64,000 nucleotides of DNA from Owenia fusiformis (lineage: Eukaryota; Annelida; Polychaeta; Sabellida; Oweniidae): assembly GCA_903813345.2 (NCBI GenBank), contig CAIIXF020000006.1, forward strand, positions 29,331,936-29,395,935, in the 5' to 3' direction. Under the pieces are notes generated by a model. That model saw nothing but the letters and a program-made list of their open reading frames with translations. It searched no databases and was not told the origin of the DNA. Numbering within the stretch: the stretch's first letter is position 1; each line of letters opens with the position of its first letter. Made by a program: the position numbers and the translations under genes. Of the stretch, positions 36,450 to 48,309 are shown one piece after another.

Positions 36450-37350
36450 GGCCATAAGAAGTAGATTCTTTGTTTTGCATCCTGGCAAAATCCAAATCAT
36501 GCAAGGGTACAAGGAAAACAAATACAAACTCAAGAAAAAAGATAAACGTGTTTGCTGAGAAATGTATACATTTAATTGGCATAAAAGGGATGATATAGCA
36601 ATTTGCAGTGATTACAAATACATATCTATACATTTTATACAATATATTTAAACATAGCTATTATTCAAGGGTAAAAAATAAGAAAATACACAATGTATGC
36701 CAAAGTAATCAATAACACTGTCAATTTTGACGCACATCAAATTATCCGCCATTTCGTCTGATTCTGATTGAACGAAATGTGATGGTATTAGCTTTCAGAC
36801 CTTTGTGATTGGTATTTGGATGTGTTTGTTTTACGTGTGATTTACTCAAAATCGTGCAAGCAAGGGGACAAACACAAAGAATCTACTTCTTATGGCCTCA
36901 ATTTTACCTGCATTCTACAAGTACTCAAGGACTCATGAGCAAGTTCTTTAATGTAAAGGACGATTCTCGGTTTGGAGAACAGTCTCCTGGGCTAATAATT
37001 TTTTTCATGAAAAATATAGAAATATTACCCAAATTAAACTATGAATATTCAAAAGAGGACATTTAAATCTACAAGATGTAAAAATAACAAATTGGTCTGA
37101 AGCAGGGATAAAGCTCAATTTGACCGATTCAATAAAATACAAGTCTCGATTTGGGGAAAGAAGTTCATAAGTGTACTGCGCTAATATTTTTTTGCGAAAA
37201 ATCTAGAAATATTACCCAAATTAAATTATGACTATTCAAAAGAATACATTCAAATCTATATTATGTAAAAAGTTCAAAGTTGTCCGAAGCAGGGATAATG
37301 CTCATTTAGATTGATGAACTTCGTTCTCCAAACCGAGAATCGTCCTTTAC
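36450..37350. repeat. Two adjacent foldback structures
   Basis: A 23-bp segment at 36450-36472 (GGCCATAAGAAGTAGATTCT...) recurs inverted at 36875-36897. A 28-bp segment at 36953-36980 recurs as a perfect inverted copy at 37323-37350 (key part GGACGATTCTCGGTTTGG). Between the second pair, 36995-37120 and 37190-37310 are direct copies sharing AGAAATATTACCCAAATTAA and GAAGCAGGGATAA. No coding frame. Confidence 0.7.
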
Positions 37351-39186
37351 TTTGTTCATTTACTATTCCATTTTTGTATATAATGTACATCAAGTTTTCT
37401 GTCAATTCTTTCTCTGCTTGGTCTATTTTCCCAACAGAAGTTGTGGCAGTATCACCCATAGTAAAAATGTCACAATTGTCCTGCTTTGAAATGTGATATA
37501 ATATAGTAAAAAGAGTATAACAAGAAACAATGTGAAGAGGCATGTAATTAGCGCTCCAAAGTGTATACAGTTTTCAGAAAATCGGGTACTTCACTCTAAT
37601 TTTGATACAAAAAGATTCAATAAGTATGACGAGGAAGTAATTTTAGGCATGGGAGATTTTGTTCAAGTTTTGCATTAACTCACCTGTATTGACAGGTAAT
37701 AATCATGTTCTTAGAACATATCCTGTTTTTCCAGTTGATCACATTTATTAACGTCTACTAGGATTTGTTCTGATCTACTAGGAATTTCTTTATTGACATA
37801 TTATTTATGTTGATGAAATATCATTTTGTCTGGTTGAGAAAAATGATATTTATGTTAGAAACAAGTCAAATTCTTTACTTCAGAGAATATTTTTAATTTA
37901 TTGAGACTTGTTTTGACTTGTTTCTGATATATTAACCAGAGAGATGAACTTACATAGAGATATTTATGTTTTTAGCTCTATCTTCTGTTAATAGATGTCA
38001 TCTTATAATGGTGGATATGCTTCTAGCTCTGTTTACTTGCAATAGATGTCTCTCTATGAACAGTGAGGGGGCATTATCAGTTGGTTGTATTGTGTGTATA
38101 AATGCTCAGTCATTTAGGATCTAATGTAGAAATGTAGTATAATTACATAACTAGACCCAATCTTGTTGGTTAAAAGTTATGACAATTGACAGCGTAAGAA
38201 ATCATGTCTTTTAGGAGGAATGAACATTGCAGAGAAAAAAGCCATGCATTCTTGTGCATAAGACAATTCTCAGGTGCCGGACACGACAAGTCTGGATATT
38301 ATGCCGTATGGATAAAGAATAGCTTTGGATATTTTGTTATGAAATAGATCTGGATAGACTTGGATAGTTCAATATAGAATGGATACCTATGAATAGATTG
38401 GTATCAGCTGATTGGGATACTTCGAGAAAGATTGGGATAGTTCTCATAAGGCTGGGATTGTGGATACTCTGGAATAGAGTAGGATAGAACTGGATAGATT
38501 GGGATAATTGTCATAGCTTTAAATAATTCTGAATATTAAAAGTAACATATATTTAGATGATAGATTTTGGTAGTGCTCTAAAGATAGCTATGCAGGGAAA
38601 TAGATGTGGTTGAAAGATTAGAATGGTCTTGGGATAAGATAGTTTGACAATGTTATGATTCCTGTAAGCATCTGGTTGTCTTTTGTTTATCATTAATGGC
38701 AGTTTAATGACTTAAATAGATAGCAATTTGATTGGAAGTATCACCTGTTGTTTCATTTCATTTCTGATGTTCACAATTTTACTTTCTGGTTAAATGTAAA
38801 GCTGCTTGATGGAAGAACTTGATTTTGCTTAATTCTGAAAAAATTTAGAAGAAATTAATTTCCAAAAATCCTTATATATACCAAAATTAAAAAGGATAAC
38901 TCGTTCCATCAATAGACATTGTTATAAACCTATTCTTCAAATATTAGAGCTTGAAAAAATATATGACTCCCAAGTTTGCTTTGTGGACTACAACTGTCTC
39001 AACATGAGTTTGTCAGAATTTAGGCCCATTATAGAATTTGCCTAGCATGTATGCATTTGCAGAGAGAAAGGGACATAGGGGTTATGTACCCCTTCCAGTA
39101 GTTTGATTTTGCCTCTTTAAAAGGGAGGTTCATCTACAATTTCTAAGCCCTGACACTCAGGGCAGGGTTGGAGATAACAGAAAAGG

Positions 39187-39392
39187 ATGCATTACTCAGC
39201 CAGGATTTGCCAAGGGGGTTCACTATTTGGAAAATTCCAGGGGGGTTCACTTTTGACAATTTTGGTCCAAAAATGCCCAAATGCACTTACAAAGTGCTCG
39301 GAATGGTGAAAAACTGCATGATTTTGAAAGAATTTTTGACTAGGGGGGGGGGGTTGCTCGAACCTATCGAACCCCCCTGGCTACAGGCCTGT
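39187..39392. repeat. Dispersed repeat family B, copy 3
   Basis: CAGCCAGGATTTGCCAAGGG at the left and CCCTGGCTACAGGCCTG at the right enclose the same GGGGGGTTCAC, TTTGACAATTTTGG and CTGCATGATTTTGAAAGAAT blocks as 27866-28071. It directly abuts the MITE at 39401. Confidence 0.7.
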
Positions 39393-39400
39393 CTATATAC

Positions 39401-39861
39401 TAGAGGTGTGCACTGTTGGTAAATCACTTAATCGATCAACAAAATATTTTAATCGATTAATCATCGATTAATCATTCTAATATAAATGATAGAGATCTGA
39501 CATAATTTCCTTACAATTTTCTAATTCTTTAGTAGTAGGCGATAATTCACTCGTTTGATTTGATTGCATACCTCTATTGAATAAAATATATCAATAAGAT
39601 GTATCAGAAAACACAAAAACAACAAAGGTAAGCGTCTAGCTTAGGGTAATAATTAGCTTGTTTGGCAGTTTGAGTTTTAAGCTTGGCATGTCAACCTGAC
39701 AAATTAGGTCTCAATCAGTCAGTGACATCATGTAAGCTTACTCACGGCAGGATATTGAAGATTATCTTTTTGAGAATCAGTTAATTGAGTATTAAGAATC
39801 TTAATCGATTAAACTTGTGTCGATCAATTAATCGATGATCGATTAAAAATTCACACCTCTA
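39401..39861. mobile_element. hAT-type MITE, 461 bp, with perfect 8-bp TSD
   Basis: TAGAGGTGTG at the left end is mirrored by CACACCTCTA at the right. CTATATAC flanks both sides (39393-39400 and 39862-39869), a perfect 8-bp duplication as made by hAT transposases. Subterminal ATCGATTAATC repeats occur in both orientations near each end. There is no transposase frame, so it would need a transposase from elsewhere. The perfect TSD suggests a fairly recent insertion. Confidence 0.85.
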
Positions 39862-40269
39862 CTATATACTCAGTCATATATAACACCTTGATGGATCAAG
39901 GTAAACTCATGGTAGGATTGTAGATTAACAAAGAAGGATGCAACACAACTACTGACCCTGTCTTATCATATGTTATCTATTCTCTGTAGAGGTCAACTGA
40001 AAGAAGGGATGCTATACTAACACACCTATCACCTGTGTTTAAATTTCCATGGTGATCACATAAAATCATCTCAGTTTCTCTAAATTTTGAATGAAGAATT
40101 TAATTTTCTTGCATTTCCATACAATTTAGAGTATCGACTACAAGAATGTTTAATTTAATCCTTGCTAATTCCACTCCTTTTCTCTTTATTTTGCAATCCA
40201 AATCATGACCAAAGTGAGAAATTTCTCATAGCTATCTCTCACACCAGGTATCTGGTCTTCAAGGAATTC

Positions 40270-41100
40270 TGGTCCATCTAATCCTAATCTAGGAGATCAC
40301 TTTCACTATTTGTATACAAGCCACTGGTAGGTAGTAATACATAAGTACATGTGTGGCAACCAAGAATAAACAATTTACAACCAAGAATAAAGTTGATTTG
40401 GACATTAATAACAGAACCCTTGATGTAATTGTTAAAGATTTGGATTAGAAAATCATTAAGGGATATCAGTTTCAGTGTTTATATACAAGTCCAGTAATAG
40501 GTAGTTGCAAGGCAGTTTAAACTCAACAACCAAGCATCAAGATAAGAACTGAAAAGCACTATTGCAAGAGTAGATCTGTATGTGCAATTGTTAAAAACCT
40601 GGATTATATAATCCTTATATCTGCTGGCAGATAACCTTCATTGCTTGTACACAAGGAACTTCAAGAGGAGTATGTAGTACTTGAATAGAGTAAATCATAG
40701 ATTGATAAACATAACACAGGATTCAGGACCAATCACTCTGGACATATACTCCAACAAAACTAGAATATAACACAGCAAAGTCATTGTTGGTTCCAAAGCT
40801 TCTTCTGTTTTTGGAAGAGAGCAGGTTCTTAGATGCGTTACATTTAAGATTGATTGTGATAAATCAGAATGGAACAGCGTAATTAAAAAATCTGGATTAT
40901 GTGATCATTATATCTTGCAACTAGATAATGATAACATTTATATGCAAGGAACATGGAGTAGTATAACTGGAGGTAACATTACTTTAAGACTGAGGAACAG
41001 TTGATTTGGACATAAACTACAATCAAACTAGAACAAGAACACAACAAATTATTACCAACATCTTGATTAGATAATCCCAGATCTTAGCACTACTGTAAAA
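40270..41100 (+). repeat. Decayed tandem array, period about 165-170 bp
   Basis: Degenerate copies carry GGATTA-x-x-x-AATCATTA, then TTTATATACAAG, then AGGTAGTA, then a block about accompanied by ACAACCAAG and TTGATTTGGACAT. The GGATTA/CTGATTA mark lies near 40275, 40437, 40607, 40889 and 41060, so spacing is about 162-170 bp with one longer step. Similarity is low and was judged by eye. Confidence 0.4.
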
Positions 41101-42871
41101 GTGGTTATTTTCCTGAAATTAAATTTTTTAGTTTTTACTAAAATTCAAGTTGGCAGGTATGAATTTTACCTAGATCATTAAACAAGCCTAGCATTTGATG
41201 TACAAACATTAATTTGCTGAAATCTTAGTTTACTGAATGAAAAAGGCAATATAAATCTGATAAAAGTTATTTCTTACAGTATATTATATTCATGATTTAC
41301 TATAGTTCATCACTCTAGTAGGATAGAGTTACAAGAATTGTGAATAACCTAGAGCAACAAGTCTTGGAACAAAATAGAAAGAAGTGAAAGAATTCACAAA
41401 CAGTGCAAATAGCATTGAAGGAATTACTTGGATTAGAGAGATTTACCTATCAAACATCTGAAGAATATATTTTCACATGTTTTTAGTTTCAGGAAACAGA
41501 AATTGAGATACATAGATATGTAGAAGAAATTTATTAGGAAACAAAAAGGTAGAATCAAGAAGTTAAAAATAAAACAATAAAACGCACCAATTTAGCTTCT
41601 AATTTTCAAATCAGCTCAATCTGATAAATATAAAGGGATTGTTATATTCAGTTTTTTTGACACAGATGGGCGTTTTGCACTGAATTTTAAATATTTATAT
41701 ATCATTTCTTCTCATAACTTCAATGATATCAGATATTAGAGTTTTGTGCCGAGGACTAGAATTAAAACAGATCCAGTCTTTAAATAATCTTTCAATTATC
41801 CTATTTGCATCCAGGTTGATTGATTGATTGAATACTTGTTAGAGTTATGGTTCATTTGTGACGAATTGAGTAAGAGCATTTCTAGGGGAGTCTCATATTC
41901 CATATCAGATGTAATCTAATTTACATTTATATAAGATCATTAGGTAAACTCTGCTTCACACATAGCAGTATTGTTGGTTCTACAGCCTCTAGTATCTTTT
42001 GACCTGCACGCATTGAGGCAATTTGGCTATTGAATTTTGTTGAAATTTTGGAGGATTAAAATATTGGGATTTGTGATGATTAAGGAATTTAATTAAGTAA
42101 ATTGATTAGATTCAACAATGGTTTGATTTTGATTCTGTAAAAAAGCTTTGTCTTCTTTTAGTGCTTTAATATATTAGGCTCTGTTGTATGTTTTCTGTGT
42201 TCTGTAGCTAGTTAGGAAATGTTTTGGCGTACTCGCTTACCACATAGGCCTAGCCCCCTTTTTTGGCAATCGTACCCCCCCCTGACTGAAAGCTGGCTAC
42301 GCCCCTGTAATACCTAGGTAATTCCAGATGAGGTTTTGGTGTAATCATTATTCTACATGGAATATATGATTAGATAAATGTTGATGATTTAATGGATCTG
42401 ATCTGATATAAGGAGGGTAGACAATGGTAGACAAATATATGGTCTTTGTACAGAATGATTGGTTCTTGCTCTTGGGAGTTCAATTGATAGAGGTGTGAAT
42501 TATATACAGGAAAACATGCATATGGAAACACCATGTGGGGCAATTATCAAGGGAGTGTTTCGATTAGAATATTTGATATAGATGAAAATAGGCACAATAC
42601 ACAGTGGGCCAAAAAATGTGCAAAAATGTTTCTGAGAATGATGCTAATTATCTGGATTTGTCTGCAAAGGATATTGTTATACTGCCAGCTGATTAGTTTC
42701 AAGGTAACATTTTAGTATAAAATACCTGTTGAATATCAATTTATTTTAGACAATGAGAGCACTTGTATTGAAATTTAATTACAATGTTTAGATATACATG
42801 TAACAGGTTTTACAGGACTTATAATCCATTAGTTAGTACAGTAAAATATGCACACAGTTAAGTTTTTTATG

Positions 42872-43022
42872 TCACCACTTGATCACCACTTGACCACAAC
42901 AAGTGGTGACATACTATTAAAATAGTGTCCAACTTTTTTTGTGGATAGTGTTTAGTGGTTGATGTTCAGTGTCTGTAACATGCAAAAGGGAGGTGGTGAC
43001 ATTTTGCATGTTAATGCCTTCT
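42872..43022 (+). repeat. Dispersed repeat family A, copy 4
   Basis: TGTCACCACTTGATCACC and its inverted partner AAGTGGTGACATA open the copy. TTTTTTTGTGGATAGTGTTT, GTCTGTAACATGC and GGTGGTGACATTTTGCATGT follow, as in the other copies. Confidence 0.7.
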
Positions 43023-45088
43023 TTTGATATGCGTGTCATTGCTAGATTTGGGATTGAGAAATATTTTGTACCAAACTGAGACTAAGTTCTTGGGTGAACC
43101 CTAAAGTCCCTAATTTTACATACCTGAAACAGCCCAGTGAAGAAAACTTATCTAATCAGTCATAATATAGGAATTTCCAATTTCCAATTATATTATTCTA
43201 AAGAAAATTACATCAGTTAACTAAACATAACATTGCTTATGTTATTCTAGGGCTATTTATCTATGCTGTGTTTACAAGTGTTGTGAAATTGTTATTATTG
43301 GGAGGGTATACATACTTTCATGATCAAATCATTGATCAAAAGCTTCCGAAGAATTTTAAGATAGATTCATCTTGGTTTAGCAAATCTTGGTTTGTCTCCT
43401 CTCAATGGTATAACCCCTTGCTGTGTTCATCCTTTTCGTGTTCATTTTCTGGATAAAAATATTCAAACTCGACAAAAATTATGAGGGGTATGGGCTCATT
43501 GATAGATATTTGAGTGATTTTTGGGTTGTTAAGTATAGATAGATATAAAAGCCCATGGTAAATTTCAATGTGAAAGGTGTACTGGGCAGAAAATGATTGT
43601 AATTTGCTCTTTTAACCTCACTTGTGGAGGTAGGGTAGGTTTAGTTTTTTCAAATGTTGTTCAAATATTTAAGTAAATTGCAAGATGTGACTGTGGTTTG
43701 CTGATGAATACCAGACCTATCATCTAATCAACAAATCAGCTTTAAGGTAGTTCCACACCCTCACAAAAAATAAGAAAAAGTTCAGAAATATCATTTCAAT
43801 TCTAATCAGTTGAAACATTTTGATTTTTCATTCAACAATAATGTGTAAATATCCAGATTGAAAGAATAATTACACATTTCATTAATAATTGCTAATAATA
43901 ATCTAAATAATTGTCATAGTGTGGACATACCTTAAAGTTTCTAATTCTACAATACCATGTAGTGTCATGTGCTGAATTGATTAAAAATGTAAGGCTGGTC
44001 ATAAAAAGCATAGAAATGCCTAGATAATTAATATGCTTAATTCTGGAAGGAATGACAAAGAATTCAAATTAAAGAGAGAATTAGATCTAGCAAGTAGTTT
44101 AACAAAACATTGTTTCAATTTTAGAATATTTCTGGCTAATGTCATTCCTTTTCATGTCTATTTTCTAAAAATCCCCAAAGTGCACATTTTATTTCAGGAA
44201 AACTAAAGATTTTTACAATAATGTATTATTTTTCTATAAGAATGGTTACCTTTCTTGAACATTTTTTACCTATTTTTGCACTTTGAATCCATTATAACTT
44301 CACCAATTTATAACATATCGTGAACCTTTTAGGAGATATTGTATTTGAGATTGTACAGAATAGATTGGTAGGTAAATTGTACATGTTGCTTGTAATTTTA
44401 TCACCCCCATAGATCTGATTCTACCTTTAAGTTAAAAAAAATCTCAGAGGAAAAAGTGAATCTGTTTCATCTGCTTTGAATTGTAATTTTGTTTTGTGGG
44501 ATTATCCACATCTTGATCCATCAAGGTATTTTTAGTAATGAAGGCAAAATAATACAAGTTCAAGAATGTAATCTCATTGTGAGAGAGAAAGAGATAAAAT
44601 CACACGTATAGCTGCTTAAAATTATAATTTTTTTATTTTATGGGTTATATATATACACATGTACATTGATTCTCATCATTTGGATATATTGATACTCGTT
44701 TTGCAATTCAAAAGATGAAGCAATAAGTTCAATTAATTGTATATGAGGTAATATGAAAATACATGCAGAGGCATCGATGCATTTCTTGGAATACTGTAGT
44801 TTCATATTTTAATGCAAATGTAAACAGGTATCAAAGTTTCATTCCAGTGATCTCCACGGGATTTTCTCTCAAGTGGGTGCAAAATTCTCATTTTCACAAT
44901 TAAGATCAAATTAAGATCAAAATATGCCTATTTTTCATGATTTTTCTCATTTTCAAGTGGGTGCAGATGAATTTTCAGGTGGGTGCAAGCCTATTTTTAA
45001 AATCTCAGATGGGTGCTGCGCGCACTTGCTTTAATGCTGAAGAGATCACTGCATTATATTACCATATCAGATCAGTTTCAGTATTTTT

Positions 45089-45864
45089 ATCCCATCGAAC
45101 GAAGTTCGGAAGGATATAGGGAACGCCTCCGTCCGTCCGTCCGTACGTCCGTCCGTCCGTCCGTCCGGGCAATTACTCAAATACCGTTGGCCCGATTTTA
45201 TTCATATTTTGTACACATATACCCTATGGGGGTAGAAGTTCTGCTCGAAAGCCGATTTTCAAAATGGCCGCTCATTTAAAAATGGCGGCCATTTTAGTGC
45301 CGATTTTACAGTAATTTAGGTGCAATATGTAAAACTGTAATAGCAATATGTTTTAAATGTAAAAAAAATTATATAGGACATTAATAAAGCTAGAAATGTA
45401 GATATTAAAAAAGCACATGGCAGCCATCTTGAAAAATGGCGGCCTTTACTCGTTATTTTACGATTTTTGCTGTAACTCGAAAAGTAATGGAGCGATTTTG
45501 TTCATATTTGGTACGTGAATACGTATAAGCATGGTACACTGTCTAATGACACTTTTGGTAGAAGGCGGCCATTTTTCAAAATGGCCGCCATTTTAACGTA
45601 TTTTACTATAACTCGAAAAGTAGTGGAGTGATTTTGTTCATATTTGGTATGTGAATACCATAAGCATGGCACACTGTCTAATGAGACTTTTGGTAGAAGG
45701 CGGCCATTTTTCAAAATGGCCACCATTTTAACGTATTTTACTATAACTCGAAAAGTAGTGGAGCGATTTTGTTCATATTTGGTATGTGAATATTATAAGC
45801 ATGGCACACTGTCTAATGACACTTTTGGTAGAAGGTGCCCCTTTTGAAAAATGTTCGATGGGAT
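45089..45864. mobile_element. Inverted-repeat element with CGTCC run and ~135-bp tandem repeats
   Basis: ATCCCATCGAAC (45089-45100) is mirrored by GTTCGATGGGAT (45853-45864). Just inside the left end is a (CGTC)n tract at about 45130-45168. The right two-thirds is a tandem array in which AACTCGAAAAGTA starts at 45474, 45610 and 45745 (period 135-136). Each unit carries AAGGCGGCCATTTTTCAAAA and AATGGC palindromes. Open frames on both strands come from the array. No TSD was resolved. Confidence 0.7.
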
Positions 45865-46194
45865 TCGCTACGCTTTGGCGTTGCCGTTGTTCTGGTTATA
45901 TTTGACAATAGTAAAAATCTGTTGAAAGTTCATTTTTAACTCACACACTTATTTGTTCATATTTGATTTTATGTCCATATAATTATGGCATCATATTCAC
46001 AGACGTTGGTACCAAGGCTTATGTACATCTCCCTCTTTCAAGGATGTTGGACTGGAAATGAAAAACAGTTGTTAAAGTGTTATCTCTGCAATAGTCAGTG
46101 ATTAGTATCTGAGATTGACCAATTGGTATTTAATGCTTTATATTATATTATTGAGCTACATGTATATTAATTGTTGAAAATCTGTATTTCACTT

Positions 46195-46262
46195 TGATTG
46201 AATTTTGGATATTTTTTAATGACGTAAATCATGATTATTTCTACTCGAATCTAGTCTATTCT
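46195..46262 (-). repeat. Dispersed repeat family D, partial copy
   Basis: AATGACGTAAATCATGATTA and TTTCTACTCGAATCTAGTCT match the end of the family D copy at 63045-63196. The rest of the unit is missing. Confidence 0.5.
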
Positions 46263-46425
46263 GATTGTGAAAGTGGGTTTAAGACACAAACGTGACCTGC
46301 ATGAGATACTACTAATACTGACCAGTACCAATGAAAAATCACAAAGAGTAGCATAGAATCACAAATTAGTATGTATATTGCGAATCAGCTTGACATGAAC
46401 ATGACCACTATATGTAATACCTACC

Positions 46426-48309
46426 TTATTCTCTGTATTTCACAGTGAAGAGATTCCCTGTGTTGTCCCCCACCAGGAGTTTGCCATCATGGATTGCAAC
46501 AGCAAATGGTCCACATAAACCATCCTTCTTTGTGAGAACATATTTGATAAAGTCTCCCTCGGGGCTAAGTAGATGAATGCGATCATTGCCCCAGTCTGCC
46601 ACAAATATGTAGTCACTTGCATCAGTGCATAATCCACGAGGACCAGACAGCTGTTGATCTCCATTTTCTTCCTCACCATAAGAGAACACCTCCTTTCCTT
46701 GCTTGTCAAATCCCTTTATGCAGTTGGCTCCTAAGTCAGTCACCAGGATCACACCCTTGCTGTTGCATGTTACATATAGAGGGTCTTTGAATGTACCTGG
46801 TGGATATTGATAAACTGTATCACCCGTTGCAGGATCAATATGGTAAACATTACTGTTGCCCCTATCACAGACTAGTAGGTGTCCAGATGATGTGTTCATT
46901 GCTATGCCACATAGTTTCGACAAACCTTTACATACTATATCTCTCTTGTGGGTGCCATCTGGAAGGTGGACTCTGATAGTGTTTGACTGATCTGTAAAGG
47001 CAAGATTGTTATCAGGCATCATTGTTACATTATAGAATTTATTCTCTGTATCTTTTATTAATTTGAAGTTTCTGTCATATATTTTGGTTGAACCTCCCCA
47101 CATTCTATCTGTTGTTATGTAATCACCAGCTTGTGTAACTGTAATGTCATTTATATAATGTTTTTGTAGTTTTCTGTGCTCTTCAGAAGGTTCACACAGG
47201 GCCTCCAGCTCATCTTTTGCAGGTATCTTTTCTATTAGTACTCTTCCAAACTGCACCCCATCTTCATTGACTTTACTATCAGTGAATTTGATATCAATTC
47301 TGCAGTCAACGTCCAACTTTGGATGTTTAGACCACTCCTCTGATTTCTTACTGGTCTGTTCTCCCAGGCCTGCTATTTCTACAGGATGGCCATGCTCTAC
47401 CATGGTGCAGTATTTGTTGACTTGACCCTCTGTAATGGCTTTCCAGAGCTCCAAGTGACCAATATGGGACATAACTTGCTTAACATTAGATTCCTTTTCT
47501 TTCTGAACCAGTTCTATAAAGGACTTGCACTTGACACGGATTGCTTGCATCAAAACATTCATATCATTGTTAACAGCAGCAATGACATTTTCAGCATTTT
47601 TCTCCAGTTCACATTTGTAAGCCTGTGTTTCTTCAATAGCTTTCTCATACATGTCTGCAAGTCCTTTACCCTGTGTGATAACTGCACCAATAGGCTTCAT
47701 GTTTTTGACAGCTGTTTCTTTTATGTCCTCACAAGTATGACCTGCGTGATCTATTGGGTAGCACAGGTGACATAGCACTCTTTTGTCAACTTTACAGAAG
47801 AGCTCTATTGGTTTTGTTGGATGTTTCTCACAGAACACATTGCGTTCTTTTATGGACTGAAGTGCTGTCTTGAGGTCATTAGCTTTATCCCCAGTAATGT
47901 CAACTACTTTATGACCTTGAGAGAATGAGTCATGAAACAGTAGACAAGTAGCACACAGCCTTTTGTTGCAATCAAGGCATTGGGTGGTAGCTGGGGTATG
48001 CTTCTCTTGGTTATCACGACATGTGTTACATTCAGGTTCTTGGGTCTGGTTACTGTCCTTATAGGCATCAACCAAGAATGAAATTGTAGGGCTCGTCTTG
48101 AAATCTCCCACCCCTTGTGGTACAATACACTCATGTCGGCATTCTGGACAATTGAAACATTCTCCTTGAAGCTTACTTTTCTCAACCAAACTGTGTAGAC
48201 ACTTCAGGCAATAAACATGCATACACGGCAGGATCCTTGGGTCAGTTAATATATCTTGGCACAATCCACAAATGAGGCCTGCCTTGAAACGATCTCCAGC
48301 CGATGCCAT
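46426..48309 (-). CDS. TRIM-type protein: RING, two B-boxes, coiled coil, NHL-like repeats
   Basis: A single open exon of 627 residues from the ATG at 48309; the frame also has an ATG 11 codons earlier (48342), but MASAGDRF is the more usual start just before the RING. A C3HC4 RING uses Cys/His at about 14, 17, 29, 31, 34, 37, 54 and 57. B-box 1 (from about 94, CNTC...CLDC...CATC) and B-box 2 (about 157-196, CEKH...CKVD...CHLC...H) follow. A coiled coil spans about 205-330, then NHL-like propeller strands to the end (GLCTDASDYIFVADWGNDRI is the clearest unit). The domain order fits TRIM2/3/56/71-like E3 ubiquitin ligases, a family often expanded and intronless in marine invertebrates. Substrate unknown. 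It is nested antisense inside the presumed liprin-beta intron. All zinc ligands look present, so it should be functional. Confidence 0.9.
   Translation of the reverse strand: MASAGDRFKAGLICGLCQDILTDPRILPCMHVYCLKCLHSLVEKSKLQGECFNCPECRHECIVPQGVGDFKTSPTISFLVDAYKDSNQTQEPECNTCRDNQEKHTPATTQCLDCNKRLCATCLLFHDSFSQGHKVVDITGDKANDLKTALQSIKERNVFCEKHPTKPIELFCKVDKRVLCHLCYPIDHAGHTCEDIKETAVKNMKPIGAVITQGKGLADMYEKAIEETQAYKCELEKNAENVIAAVNNDMNVLMQAIRVKCKSFIELVQKEKESNVKQVMSHIGHLELWKAITEGQVNKYCTMVEHGHPVEIAGLGEQTSKKSEEWSKHPKLDVDCRIDIKFTDSKVNEDGVQFGRVLIEKIPAKDELEALCEPSEEHRKLQKHYINDITVTQAGDYITTDRMWGGSTKIYDRNFKLIKDTENKFYNVTMMPDNNLAFTDQSNTIRVHLPDGTHKRDIVCKGLSKLCGIAMNTSSGHLLVCDRGNSNVYHIDPATGDTVYQYPPGTFKDPLYVTCNSKGVILVTDLGANCIKGFDKQGKEVFSYGEEENGDQQLSGPRGLCTDASDYIFVADWGNDRIHLLSPEGDFIKYVLTKKDGLCGPFAVAIHDGKLLVGDNTGNLFTVKYRE

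Larger units (their letters stand above)
35272..46425. other. Intronic/intergenic stretch with repeats only
   Basis: No coding exon was recognised. It holds family B copies (35744, 39187), nested inverted repeats (36450-37350), GGATA-rich degenerate repeats (about 38290-38660), a hAT-type MITE (39401-39861), a decayed tandem array (about 40270-41100), a family A copy (42872) and a CGTCC-rich element (45089-45864). Confidence 0.55.

Noticed and set aside
45502-45847. Frames on both strands with VSLDSVPCL-like repeats
   Set aside because: They are translations of the 135-bp tandem units in the transposon-like element.
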